DNA of 64,000 nucleotides, from NCBI GenBank assembly GCA_030280995.1, contig JASXTE010000009.1, forward strand, positions 2,202,501 to 2,266,500, in the 5' to 3' direction. The notes under the pieces are model-generated. The model worked only from the letters and a program-made list of their open reading frames with translations. It was not told the origin of the DNA and searched no databases. This document shows, one piece after another, positions 24,455-38,060 of the stretch. Origin of the DNA: Hemileia vastatrix (Eukaryota; Basidiomycota; Pucciniomycetes; Pucciniales; Zaghouaniaceae). The translations under genes and the position numbers were made by a program. Numbering within the stretch: the stretch's first letter is position 1; each line of letters starts with the position of its first letter.

Positions 24455-26279
24455 TTATTAATGTTTCTAGTATAGCAAAAACCTGCATGCCACATTTGAA
24501 ATTGGTGATGTTACGCCTTTAATAATATTATTATATAAAGGTAAAAAAATATGAATATGTTTAGTTTTTAAAAAAATAAATTGATACTTAAAATTAAAAA
24601 GAGTAATAGAAAAGTAAAATTAAAATAAATGGGATGAAATACAAAATAAAAAATACAAGTAAAATATTTACTATCAAGAGCCAGAAGTGGTGTTGGGACA
24701 GTTGGGGACCCCTAGGTCAAGACTTGGTCTAAACTTACTTTTATGTATAGCTAACAAATTTTGAGCTGAGGTTTGGACAGACTTCCAGGGGACAATTTTA
24801 CAATATTAAACATCCTTTACTTCAATAATTGAGTGAAATATCATTTTCATTGCCATAGAGAGAATTTATCTCATATGACTTCATGTAACCAAAAGTGTCC
24901 AGCACAAGTTCGGCCAAACTTGTGTTGGACACTTTTATAATTGAGAGTAGGCATACAGCAAATCTTCTTAAACTCAAAAGGGATTTCTTATAAAAATTTC
25001 CACTGGTATTTGATCTCTCTGTGTCATTTAAATCTACCATTTTATTAATTTTTTGTCATCATTACATTATTAACATTATTACTATAGTAATAACTTGTGT
25101 GAAAAATGCAAACCAGGTGGTGTTCCACCTTTGATCATATATTATTAAATAAAGGTATAAGAGTATGAAAATTATTTATTTTAAAAATTAAAATTTGATA
25201 TCCAAAGCAATATGAGCAATAAAAAAGTAAAATAAAAGGGATAAAATAAGAAAAAAAAATCTAAGGAAAATTCCCACTATCAATAACAAGTAGAGGTGTT
25301 AGATCAAATGTGCACCACCAGGGATAAACTTGGACTAAATTTTCATTTTTTTTAAACCAAAGAAAGTGTCCTGATGATTTTTGAAAATTCATCAGGAGGA
25401 CATTTTGGCAATATCAAACTACTTATTGTGAAATGATTGAGCAAAATGTCATTTTCATTTCCATAGAGTAAATTTATCCCATCTGACTGCATGCAACCAA
25501 AAGTTTCCAGCACAAGTTTGGCCGAACTTATGATGGACACTTTTATGATGGTGAGTATCTAGGGTGCAGGTCTTCTTCAGTTCATCAAGTATTCCTTATA
25601 AACAAGTCCACTTGTGTATGATCTTTCTGTGTCGTTCATATTTATCATTTGATTCATTGTTTTTCACCATTATACTATTAATGTTATTAGTATTGAAAAA
25701 AATTATAAGCCAAATGCATACTGGGAGATGCTACATCTTTAATAATCTTATTAAATAAAAGTAAAAAAATATGAAAAGTATTAGTTTTACAAAAAATAAA
25801 TTGATATTTGAAAGCAAAATGAGGAATAAAAAAGTAAAATAAAAGTGATTAAATATGAAATTAAAGATTCAAATAAAATTTCTGCCATCAAAGAAAATTT
25901 GAGTTATCAGACAGAAATTGCACCACCAGTTCTAGATAAGGAATATATTTTCATATTTTTTAAATTAATAAAAGTGTCCACCTAAGGTTTTCAAAAAACT
26001 CAGGAGGATAGTATAGCAGTATAAAACTACTTCTTGTGCAATGATTAAGCAAAAATTCATTTTAACTTCCATTGAGTAAATTTATCCCATCTGACTGCAT
26101 GCAACCAAAAGTGTCCAGCACAAGCTCAGCTGAACTTGTGCTGGACACTTTTATGATGGAGAGTAGCTAGGGTGCAAGTCTTCTTCATTTAATCTGATAT
26201 TCATTTTAAAAATGTCTATGGGTATTTGATCTTTCTGTGTCATCCATATTTATTATTTGATTATTTTTTAGTCACCATT

Positions 26280-27850
26280 CACCACGGGAAATCTAGGGGT
26301 GAATTGCTAGCAATCCCCTCTCTTGAAATTTAGAGTGTCCCTTAAGTATGCCATGTTTATGAATACTTTATAAACATAAGTAAATTAGAGTTAGATTTAC
26401 ATTTATTCTCAGATTGATTATAGACAGAATATCAACTGATTCCAAATTATGCACAAGTTGATCCTCCAGAACTTGATTTTGGTCCTCTGATGAGAACAAA
26501 TTGAGCACAAATTGATCTAACCTAAGCTTATGCATATATAATAATTCAGGATACTTGCTCTATTAAATTTGATAATAAAATAAAATATTGATGAATTTAT
26601 ATAAAAAAAATTATCATGTAAGATATTAAATTATAAATTTAGGCATCATTGGAGGGCACATAATAGAACTTAATTATACTATGTGACACCTTAATAATGT
26701 ATTACACAGTTTGAAACAGTTTAAAAAAATGAGTCATGATGGGAAATGAAATTGCTTGGACACACTCTTTCAAAATTAATACTGACCATAATAAATAAGT
26801 ATGAAACCTTGGCATCTATCCAATAAAAGATTTTCATTCTGATAAATAGATTTTTCTCAGTTACTACCTGCTAAAAAGTGTCCTTCTGAGGTTTGTCTGA
26901 CCTTCAGGGGGGTAATTTGGCCACATCACACTACTTCTTTTTCCATGATTGACCAAAACATCATCCTAATTCCCATCTAAAGAGTTGATCTCATCTGACT
27001 GTGGCTGATCAAAGGGGTCCACCACAAGTTTAGCCAAAATTTTGTTGAACACTTTTTTGATGGATAGTGACTAACTGGTGCTTTCCGAAATTGTCCACCT
27101 CAAGTTAGGATAAACTTCAGGAGGATAAATTTATTATGAAAACAAAATTAACTGAAGAATACTTTTGCCCTAGCTACTCTGCATCATAAAAGTGTCCAAC
27201 TGAGGTTTAGTCATAATTCAGGTAGACAATTTTGGAAAGGCACAGTCTGATGGGTTTAATATCTATATATGGCGATAAGTATCAGTTTTTTATCAACATG
27301 GAACTAGAATTAATTTAATATGGCCAAAGTGTCCATCTGAAGTTTGGCCAAAATACAGGTGGAAATTTTTATGAGGATTACTTGATGAAATGAAGAAGAC
27401 TTGAAATTACTTTCTTTCATAAAATTTTCAAACTTAAGTTTATCAAAAATTGTGGTGACACTTTTGCCAGATCCAGTCATATGGCATCAACTCTCTATAT
27501 GGCAATGAGAATCAATTTTTAGTCAATCATGGAATTAGAAGTAATTTGATATGGACAAACTTTCCACCTGATTTTTGGCCAAAAATAAGTTGGAAATGTT
27601 TATGAGGAATACTAGATTAACTACAGAAGACTTGCACACTACTACTGTCCATCATAAAAGTGTCCACCAGAAGATTTCTCAAACTTGTGGTTGACACCTT
27701 TGGCCTGGTCCAGCCATATGGGATCAATTCTGCATATGGAAATGAGGATTTAATTTGGTCAATCATGGTACTAGAAGTAATTTGATATAGATAAAGTGTC
27801 CAACAAAATATTGGAAAAAAATCAGTTGAAAACTTCATTTAGTTTTTCAA
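26280..27850 (-). repeat. 'b' subterminal region of the inner copy
   Basis: Matches 37860-39422 inverted. The last 600 bp hold degenerate relatives of the palindrome and of 'gtccacctgaagtttggcc', spaced more closely than in the main array (around 27000, 27190, 27330, 27660), so the array decays towards this end. Confidence 0.75.
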
Positions 27851-27989
27851 AAAATCAATTAAGTAAAATTTTATTCCTGATGATGCCCATTTTATCCAAC
27901 ACCTCTTCTGAGCCTTGAAAGTAGGCATTTAGCTTGAATTTTGAATTTCATATAAAATCCCTATTATTCAACTTATTTCTTTTTATCCC

Positions 27990-30900
27990 TTTTTTTCTTT
28001 TAGATATCAATTAATTTTATGTAAAACAAATCATTTTCATGATTTTTTACCTGTATTTAATAGAATTATTAAAGGTGTAACATCTCCCTGTAAGCATTTG
28101 GCACATGTTTTTTTGCTATACTAATAAAAATAATAATATACTGGTAACAAAAAATTGATCAAATGATAAAATATTAATAAAACAGAAAGATCAAATACCA
28201 GTGGATATGTTTTAAAAAAATACTAGTTGCTCTGAAGAAGAGCTGCACCCTAGATACTCACCATCAAAAAAGTGTCCAGCACAAGTTTGGCTGAACTTGT
28301 GCTGGACACTTTTGGTCAGTTGCAGTCATATGAGATCGATTCTCGCTATGGCAATGAAAAAAAATTTTGGATAAAAAACTTCACTAGAAGTAGTTTTACA
28401 TAGCAAAATTTTCTACCTAGATTTCATCCAAACCACAGGTGCACAATTTTTTACTTTGAAAAAAAGTCAATTTAGTACAATTTATCCCTGATGGCTCTCA
28501 TTTTCTTCAACACCTCTACTGGCCTTTGATAGTAGGAATATTACTTGGATTTCTTTTTTCATATTTGATCCCTTTAACTTAACTTTTTACTCCTAATGTT
28601 GCTTTTGGATATCAATTAATAATTTTTAAAATAAACTATTCTCATATTTTTATACATTTATTTAATAATATTATAAATGGCATAACATCACCTGGTATGG
28701 ATTTGGCACATGAGTTTTTTATATACTTATAAAATTAATAATATAATGGCGACCAAAAATCAATCAAATGATATTAATGAGTGAGGAACAAATATAAAAT
28801 ACAAGTAGACATGTTTGTAATAAATACTAGATGAACTGAAGAAAAATTCTACCCTAGCTACTCACCATTATAAAAGTGTCCAGCACAAGCTCGGCCAAAC
28901 TTGTGCTGGACACTTATGGTCAGGTGCAGTCAGATGGGAGCAATTCTCTCTATGGAAATGAAGATAAATTTTTGATATAAAATTACACTAGAAGTAATTT
29001 GATATGGCAAAATTTTCATGCTGAAGTTTTGGTAAAGCTCAAGTGGATTTTTTTTTATTTTTACAAAAAAGAAAATTTAGTGCAAGTTTAGCCCTGATTG
29101 TTCTAATTTAATTCAACATCTCTTTTCTCTGTTTATTGCAGGAATTTAACCTTGATTTTAATTTTCATCTTTGATTTCTTTTATTTTACTTTATTCCTCT
29201 CATATTGCTTTTGGATAGAAGTTTTTTTTTTGTAAAAAAAATCATTATCATATTTTTTTACCTTTATTTAATAATATTATAAAAGGTGTAACATCACCCA
29301 GTATTCATTTGGCACACAATTTTTTGCTATACTGATAATATTAATAATATAATGGTGACAAAAAATTAATCAATTGATAAATATGAGTGAGTCACAAAGA
29401 TTTAATAACAGTGGAGATGTTTATAAGAAATTTCAGATGATTAAAAATGACTTGCACCCTGGCTACTCTTCATGATAAAAGTGTCCAGCACAAGTTTGGC
29501 CAAACTTGTGCTGGACACTTTTGGTTGCATGCCGTCAGACGCAATCAATTCTTTTTATGGAAATGAGACTGAATTATCACTCCATCATTGCACTGAAAGT
29601 AGTTTTATATAGACAAATTGTCCCCTGGAAGTTTGTCCAAACCTAAGGTAGACAATATTTTCCTTTGGTAAAAAGTAAATTTGATCCATGTTAATCTATG
29701 ATGGTGCCCATTTTTTCTGAAGCCTCTACTGGCTCATGATAGCAGAAATTATACTTAATATCTTTATTTCATTTTTGATCTCTTTAATTTTAATCTTACC
29801 CTTTTATTTATCCTTTAGCTTTTAAATATCAATTTTATTTTGGTAAAACTGATAACTTTCACATTTTTTTATATTTATTATATTATATTATTAAAGTTGT
29901 AAAATCATCCAGTGTACATTCATTACACATTTTTTTGCTATACTAAAAACATTAATAATATAATGGTGACTAAAAAATAATCAAATAATAAATATAGATG
30001 ACACAGAAAGATCAAATACCCATAGACATTTTTAAAATGAATATAAGATTAACTGAAAAGGACTTGCACCCTAGCTACTCTCCATCATAAAAGTGTCCAG
30101 CACAAGTTCAGCTGAGCTTGTGCTGGACACTTTTGGTTGCATGCAGTCAGATGGGATAAATTTACTCAATGGAAGTTAAAATGATTTTTTGCTCAATCAT
30201 TGCACAAGAAGTAGCTTTATACTGCTATACTATCCTCCTGATTTTTTGGAAAACATCAGGTGGACACTTTTATTAATTTACAAAAAAAAGAAAACATGTT
30301 CCAAAACTAAAACTGGTGGTGAAAATTTGGTCTGAAACCTCAAATTATCTTTGATGGCAGAAATTTTATTTGAATGTTTAATTTCATATTTAATCACTTT
30401 TATTTTACTTTTTTATTCCTGTTTTTGCTTTCAAATATCAATTTATTTATTGTAAAACCAATAATTTTCATATTTTTTTTACTTTCATTTAATAAGATTA
30501 TGAAAGATGTAGCATCTCCCAGTATGCATTTGGCTTAAAAATTTTTTCAATACTAATAACATTAATATTATAATGGTGAAAAACAATGAATCAAATGATA
30601 AATATGAATGACACAGAAAGATCATATACAAGTGGATTTGTTTATAAGGAATACCTGATGAACTGAAGAAGACCTGCACCCTAGATACTCACCATCATAA
30701 AAGTGTCCAGCATAAGTTTGGCCAAACTTGTGCTGGACACTTTTGGTTGCATGCAGTCAGATGGGATAAATTTACTCTATGGAAATTAAAATGAAATTTT
30801 GCTCAATCATTGCACAATAAGTAGTTTGATATTACCAAAATGTCCTCCTGATGAATTTTCAAAACTCATCAGGACACTTTCTTTGGTTTAACAAAAAAGA

Positions 30901-33900
30901 AAATATAGTGCAAGTTTAGCCCTGGTGGTGCACATTTGATCAAACACCTCTACTTGTTATTGATAGTGGGATTTTCCTTAGATTTTTTTTTCTTATTTTA
31001 TCCATTTTATTTTACTTTTTTATTGCTCATATTGCTTTGGATATCAAATTTTAATTTTTAAAATAAATAATTTTCATACTCTTATACCTTTATTTAATAA
31101 TATATGATCAAAGGTGGAACACCACCTGGTATGCATTTTTCACACAAGTTATTACTATAGTAATAATGTTAACAATATAATGATGACAAAAAATTAATCA
31201 AATGGTAAATTTAAATGACACAGAAAGATCAAATTCCAGTGGAAATGTTTATAAGAAATCCCTTTTGAGTTTAAGAAGATTTTCTGTATGCCTACTCTTA
31301 ATTATAAAAGTGTCCAGCACAAGTTCGGCCAAACTTGTGCTGGACACTTTTGGTTGCATGAAGTCATATGAGATAAATTCTCTCTATGGCAATAAAAATG
31401 ATATTTCACTCAATTATTGAAGTAAAGAATGTTTAATATTGTAAAATTGTCCCCTGGAAGTCTGTCCAAACCTCAGTTCTAAATTTGTTAGCTATACATA
31501 AAAGTAAGTTTAGACCAAGTCTTGACCTAGGGGTCCCCAACTGTCCCAACACCACTTCTGGCTCTTGATAGTAAAAAGTTTACTTGTATATTTTATTTTG
31601 TATTTGATCCCATTTATTTTCATTTTACTTTTCTATTACTCTTTTTAATTTTAAATATCAATTTATTTTTTTAAAAACTAAACATATTCATATTTTTTTA
31701 ACTTTATATAATAATATTATTAAAGTTGTAACATTACCAATTTTGCATTTGGCATGCAGGTTTTTGCTATACTAGAAACATTAATAATATATATGGTGAC
31801 AAAAAATTAATTATAAGATAAATATGAATGATAAAAAAAGTTAAAAACCCAATAGAAATGTGAAAAAAAAACTGATGTACTGAGAAACACTTCCACACTA
31901 GCTACTCTCCATCATAAAAGTGTCCAGCACAAGTTCGGCCGAACTTGTGCTGGACACTTTTGTTCAGGTGCAGTCAGATAGGATCAATTCTCTCTGTGGA
32001 AAGTAAATTAAAAAAATGCTAAATAATTACATTATAAGTAGTTTGGTATGGCTGAATTATCCACCTTGAGCTTTTCCAAACCTCAGGTGAAAAATTTTTT
32101 ATCTTTAAAAAAAAATAAATTTTATCAAATTTAGCCCTGATGGCACCCATTTGTTTCAACACCTCTACTGGCTCTTGAAGGCAGGAATTTTCCTTGAATT
32201 TTTCTTTTTCATATTTGATCTCTTTTACTTTACTTTTTTATCACTCATGTTACATTTGGATATTAATTTATAATTTGGAAAAAAATCATTTTCATATTTT
32301 TTTAACATTTTTTAATAATATTATAAAAGGTGTAATATAACATGGCATGCATTTGGTGCACAAGTTTTTTCTATACTAATAAAATTAATAATAATATAAT
32401 GACAAAAAATTAATCAGATAATAAAATATGAATAACACAGAAAGATCAAATACCAGTTGACATGTTTTAAAAAAATAACAGTTGCACTGAAGAAGACCTG
32501 CCCCCAAGCTACTCTCCATCATAAAAGTGTCCAGCAGAAGTTTGGCCGAACTTGTGCTGGACAATTTTGGTCAGGTGCAGTCAGATGGGATCAATTCTCT
32601 CTATGGAAATGAAAAAAATTATTTGATAAGAATCTTCACTAGATGTAGTTTGATATAGCTGAATTATCCACCTAGAGTTCATCCAAACCACAGGTACACA
32701 ATTTTTTATCATTAAAAAACAATCAACTAAGTACAATTTATCCCTGATTGCTCTCATTTGCTTCAACATCTCTACTGGCCTTTGATATTAGCAATAATAC
32801 TTGGAGTTTGTTTTTCATATTTGATTGCTTTAAATTAATTTTTTATTCCTCATATTGCTTTTGGATATAAATTAATAATTTTGAAAATAAATTATTTTAA
32901 TATTTTTATACATTTATTTAATAATATTATAAAAGGTGTAACATCAGTCAGTATGCATTTGGCACACAATTTTTACAATACTTATATAATTAATAATATA
33001 ATTAAGACAAAAAATTAATCAAACAATATGTATGAGTGAGGCACAAAGATAAAATACCAGTAGACATGTTTGTAAGAAATACCAGATGAACTGAAGAAAA
33101 ATTCTACCCCAGCCGCTCTCCATCATAGAAGAGTCCAGCACAAGTTCAGCCAAACTTGTGCTGGACACTTTTGGTCATGTGCAGTCAGATGGGATCAATT
33201 CTCTGTATAGCAACAAAAAATTATTTTTATCAAATTTCACTAGAAGTAGTTTGGTTTAGCTGAATCATCCACCTGCTGTTCTGCCCAATATCAGGTGTAT
33301 AATTTTTTATCTTTAAAGAAAAGGTCACTTATTACAATTAAGCCCTGATGGCTCCCAATTGCTTTAACACCTCTACTGGCTCTTGAAAGCAGGAATTTTA
33401 CCAGTATTTTTTTCATATTTTAACTCTTTGACTTTTATTTTACTCTTTTATTCCTCTTTTTACTTTTAAATTTCTATTTAATTTTTGTAAAACTAATCCT
33501 TTCCATATTTATTTACGTCTATTTTAAAAAATTATTGAAGGTTTAACTTCACATGGTATGCATTTGGCACACAAGTTTTTGCTATACTAATAACATTAAT
33601 AATATAATGGTGATAAAATATTAATCGGATGATATATATGAAAGATACAGACTGATCAAATACCAGTAGACATGTTTATGAGAAATACAAGATGAACAAA
33701 CTGAAGAAAATTTCCACCCAAGCTACTCTCCATCATAAAAGTGTCCAGCACAAGTTTGGCCAAACTTGTGCTGGACACCTTTAGTCACGTGCAGTCAGAT
33801 GGGATCAATTCTCTATATGGCAACAAAAAAACATTTTTTTATTAAACTTCACTACAAGCAGTTTTGTTTAGCTGAATCATCCACCTGTTGTTCTTCCCAA

Positions 33901-34280
33901 CCTCAGGTGTATAATTTTTTATCTTTAAAAAAAAGGTCACTTATTACAATTTAGCCCTGATGGCCCCCATTTTTTTCAACACTTCTACAGGCTTTTGAGT
34001 GCAAGAATTTTACTAGTATTTTGTTTTTCATAATTGATCTCTTTGAGATTAATTTTACCTTTTTATCCCTCATATTGCTTTTGGATATCAATTTATTTTT
34101 TGTAAAACAAATCATTTTCATATTTTTTTACCTTTATTTAATAATATTATAAAAGGTGGAACATCACCCGGTATGCATTTGGCACACGAGTTTTTGCTAT
34201 ACTTATAATATTAATAACATAATGGTGACAAAAATCAATCAAATGATAAATATGAGTGAGGCACAAAGGTCAAATACCAA
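27990..34280 (-). repeat. Tandem array of about 606-bp palindrome units, inner copy (reverse orientation)
   Basis: Palindromes start at 28272, 28876, 29481, 30093, 30703, 31310, 31920, 32527, 33131 and 33741, spacing 603-612 bp. The flanks read 'ctagctactctccatcataaaa' on the left, the inverse of the outer copy. Individual units can be matched to particular outer units: the one near 31500 with 'ggggtccccaactgtccc' matches 24700. Confidence 0.9.
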
Positions 34281-34859
34281 TTAATCAATAGTTCTTTTTA
34301 ATATTATAAATTTTTTGATTAAAAAAAATGGTAATAATGAATTATATATTTCATCCACAATTCCACTCTAATGATTCCCACTGCACAAAAATGATTCACT
34401 TGGTCCTTTCTTTACTGCTTGTGCATATATTTTATTGCCCACAGTACTACAATTTTATATAGTGATTATCCCACATCTGATTCAGGAATATTTTGGAACA
34501 ATATATGTTTTTTTTACAAAAGACCTTATCATATCCAATATCCCACAAAAAATACAACCTGTTTTTGTATTAAAACCCATTAATTATTAAGAAATTTTTA
34601 AAATAATTAGATTAGACCCTGGCACAGCTAGATCCATACCAACTGACCTAAAGTCTTTTCAATATTGAAAACAATTAAATAAAATTATGATACCATACTA
34701 AATTATGGGCACCAACCATAATTCAGCACTACTCATTAGCTCTGCTACAAAATGAGTGTATGTAGCATTTTTCTAACGTCGGACTGTTTTTCTTCCTTCG
34801 CTCACACCTTTAGTCCAGAATGAAAATTTAGTATGAGTTTTGGTCAAAATGGTTTGCCA

Positions 34860-35245
34860 GTGTTATCTGTATGCAATATGAATTCATATTGCATATTTTT
34901 ATTTATGCATAAAATATACTCGTTAAGCATCATTTTTTTTGCATTTTTCAATAATTATGCATATTTATGCATATTCATATGCATATTCATTATACAGATT
35001 TATATGCATATTAATATATTTTATTCATATACGTATATGCACCTTTTTTTGCATATTCAATATGCATATTTTTAATGCATATTCAATATGCATATTTTTT
35101 ATGCATAATCACTATGCATATTTTTTATGCATATTTTTATGCATATTTTTTATGCATATTTATTCTTCACAGTCATTATGCATACACTTTAGATAGGCAT
35201 TTCACATCAATTTTTAGCATGCAATAAGTATCCACCATGCAAATT
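34860..35245. repeat. ATGCATA-rich block in the 'a' end (inner copy)
   Basis: Inverted counterpart of 18655-19000, at the same distance from its terminus at 35566. Confidence 0.8.
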
Positions 35246-35566
35246 CAAATGCATATGCATCTATATCATACACGCAACATATATTCAAGTTTAATATTTG
35301 AATATTAAGGTATGCTAAGTGATGTTGTTCAACCTTTTGCCAAACCTGAGATTAACTGATGTTCAATGTGGTTCATAAGCTCTGCTCAAGGAGGGATTGT
35401 TCTGGATTCAATCTGTGACAGTTTATTTTTTCAATGTTTTTTTATCAGATTTAAAAACATCTTTCTGACAGTTTCAGGATGGTTTCCCAACAGTTTCCTG
35501 ACAAATTCCAAATAGTTTCAAAAAGAGGGAACTGCTAGCAGTTCACCCCCAGATTTCCCGTGGTGA

Positions 35567-38060
35567 TTATATTATCAATGTTTTTAGTATAGAAAAAACA
35601 TGTGTACTGAATGTAAACTGTGTGATTTTAAAACTTTAATAATATTATATAATAAATGTAAAAAAATGTGAAAGTTATCAGTTTTATCAAAATAAAATTG
35701 ATATTTAAAAGCTAAAGGATAAATAAAAGGGTAAAATTAAAATTAAAGAGATCAAACATAAAATAAAGAAATTAAGTATAATTTTTGCTATGATGAGCCA
35801 GTAGAGGCTTCAGAAAAAAAGGGCACCATCATAGCTTAACATGGATCAAATTTACTTTTTACCAAAGTAAAAAATTGTCTACCTTAGGTTTGGACAAACT
35901 TCCGGGGGACAATTTGTCCATATAAAACTACTTTCAGTGCAATGATGGAGTGATCATTCAGTCTCATTTCCATAAAAAGAATTGATTGCATCTGACGGCA
36001 TACAACCAAAAGTATCCAGCACAAGTTTGGCCAAACTTGTGCTGGACACTTTTATCATGGAGAGTAGCCAGGGTGCAAGTCATTTTAAATCATCTGGAAT
36101 TTCTTGTAAAAGTGTCCGCTGTTATTAAATCTTTGTGCCTCACTCATATTTATCAATTGATTAATTTTTTGTCACCATTATATTATTAATATTATCAGTA
36201 TAGCAAAAACTTGTGTGCCAAATGAATACTGGGTGATGTTACACCTTTTATAATATTATTAAATAAAGATAAATAAATATGAAAATGATTTATTTTACAA
36301 AAAATAAACTTCTATCCAAAAGCAATATAAGAGGAATAAAGTAAAATAAAAGAAATCAAAGATGAAAATTAAAATCCAACTTAAATTCCTGCCATAAACA
36401 GAAAAAAGAGATGTTGAATCAAATTAGCACAATCACGGCTAAACTTGCACTAAATTTTCTTTTTTGTAAAAGTAAAAAAAAAATCCACGTGAGCTTTACC
36501 AAAACTTCAGCATGAAAATTTTTCCATATCAAACTACTTCTAGTGTAATTTTTTATCAAAAATTCATCTTCATTTCCATATAGAGAATTGCTCCCATCTG
36601 ACTGCACCTGACTATAAGTGTCCAGCACAAGTTTGGCTGAACATGTGCTGGACACTTTTATGATGGAGAGTAGCTAGGGTAGAATTTTTCTTTAGTTCAT
36701 CTAGTATTTCTTACAAACATGTCTAATGGTATTTTATCTTTGTTCCTCACTCATAAATATCATTTGATTAATTTTTTGGTTGCCATTATATTATTAATTT
36801 TATAAGTATCACCACACAATCAGGGATGAACACCTTTCAGCAGAACAGTTTTAGGTGGGTGTTCAAGTAGAGTTCAGTATGGGTTTAATATGAGTTCAGT
36901 CTGAGTTCCATCTGAGTTCCATCTGAGTTCAGGTTGAGGACTTGCTAGCAAGTCCACCCCCTATATTGCCTAGTGTATAGAAAAAACTCATGTGCCAAAT
37001 GCATACCAGGTGATGTTATGCCATTTATAATATTATTAAATAAATGTATAAAAATATTAAAATAATTTATTTTAAAAATTATTAATTGATATCCAAAAGA
37101 AATATTAGGAATAAAAAATTAAGTTAAAGTGATCAAATTTGAAAAAAGAAATCCAAGTAATAATCCTACTATCAAAGGCCTGTAGAGGTGTTGAAGCAAA
37201 TGAGAGCCACTAGGGATAAATTGTACTAAATTGACTTTTTTTTAAAGATAAAAAATTGTGCACCTGTGGTTTAGATGAACTCTTGGTAGAAATTTTGGCT
37301 ATGTAAAACTACTTCTAGTGAAGTTTTTTATCAAATTATTTTTTTCATTGCCATAGCAAGAATTGATCTCATATGACTGCACCTGACCAAAAGTGTCCAG
37401 CACAAGTTCAGCCAAACTTGTGCTAGACACTTTTTTGATGGTGAGTATCTAGGTTGCAGCTCTTCTTCAGTGCAACTGGTATTTTTTTAAAACATATCCA
37501 CTGGTATTTGATCTTTCTGTTTTATTATTATTTTATCATTTGATCAATTTTTTGTCACCAGTATATTATTATTTTTATCAGTATAGCAAAAAAACATGTG
37601 CCAAATGCTTACAGGGTGATGTTAAAGCTTTAATAATTTTATTAAATACAGGTAAAAAATTATGAAAATTATTTGTTTTACATAAAATTAATTGATATCT
37701 AAAAGAAAAAAAGGGATAAAAAGAAATAGGTTGAATAAAACAGATTTTATATGAAATTAAAAATTCAAGCTATATGTCTACTTTCAAGGCTCAGAAGAGG
37801 TGTTGGATAAAATGGGCATCATCAGGAATAAAATTGTACTTAATTTGATTTTTTGAAAAACTAAATTAAGTTTTCAACTGATTTTTTTCCAATATTTAGT
37901 TAAACACTTTGTCTATATCAAATTATTTCTAGTACCATGATTGACCAAATTAAATCCTCATTTCCATATGCAGAATTGATCCCATATGGCTGGACCAGGC
38001 CAAAGGTGTCAACCACAAGTTTGAGAATTCTTCTGGTGGACACTTTTATGATGGAAAGTA
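35567..38060 (+). repeat. Continuation of the outer 606-bp array
   Basis: Palindromes start at 36012, 36618 and 37393, in the same orientation as 19600-26279, with a degenerate one near 38010. The interval 36618-37393 is long because of the 166-bp MITE at 36810. Confidence 0.85.
36810..36975. mobile_element. 166-bp CACTA-type MITE, target duplication TAT
   Basis: Left end CACCACACAATCAGGGATGA, right end (minus) CACTAGGCAATATAGGGGGT followed by ACTTGCTAGCAAGT. TAT is on both sides; deleting the element and one TAT gives 'aagtatagaaaaaactc', the normal wording of the 606-bp unit. It is the compact form of the MITE at 9347, with the same GAACTCAGAT-type subterminal repeats. Confidence 0.9.

Larger units (their letters stand above)
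19600..26279 (+). repeat. Tandem array of about 606-bp palindrome units, outer copy, left part
   Basis: The 38-bp palindromes start at 20087, 20667, 21278, 21888, 22492, 23100, 24895, 25503 and 26111, that is every 604-611 bp except the first interval (580) and the gap holding the solo LTR. Each unit contains, in order, 'cttttataatattattaaa', a run 'caagagccagtagaggtgtt', a stretch beginning 'acctgaggttt', the 'agagaattgatcccatctgactgca' block, the palindrome, and 'ttttatgatggagagtagct'. The array is interrupted at 26279 by the inner copy and resumes at 35567. Confidence 0.9.
26280..35566 (-). mobile_element. Inner copy of the same giant element, inverted, target duplication ATT
   Basis: Its 'b' end is at 26280 (CACCACGGGAAATCTAGGGG) and its 'a' end at 35566 (minus: CACCACGGGAAATCTGGGGG), so it lies opposite to the outer copy. 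ATT stands on both sides. Joining 26279 to 35570 restores the ordinary repeat wording 'gtcaccattatattat' of the 606-bp unit. The first 270 bp of the two b ends differ by about 5% and the first 250 bp of the two a ends by about 3%, estimated by eye, so the copies are close relatives. Length is 9,287 bp, somewhat shorter than the outer copy because of fewer or different array units. Confidence 0.9.

Noticed and set aside
19600..38060. Regularly spaced repeats that could suggest a CRISPR-like array
   Set aside because: Unit length is about 606 bp with related 'spacers', and the DNA is eukaryotic; it is a tandem array inside a transposon.
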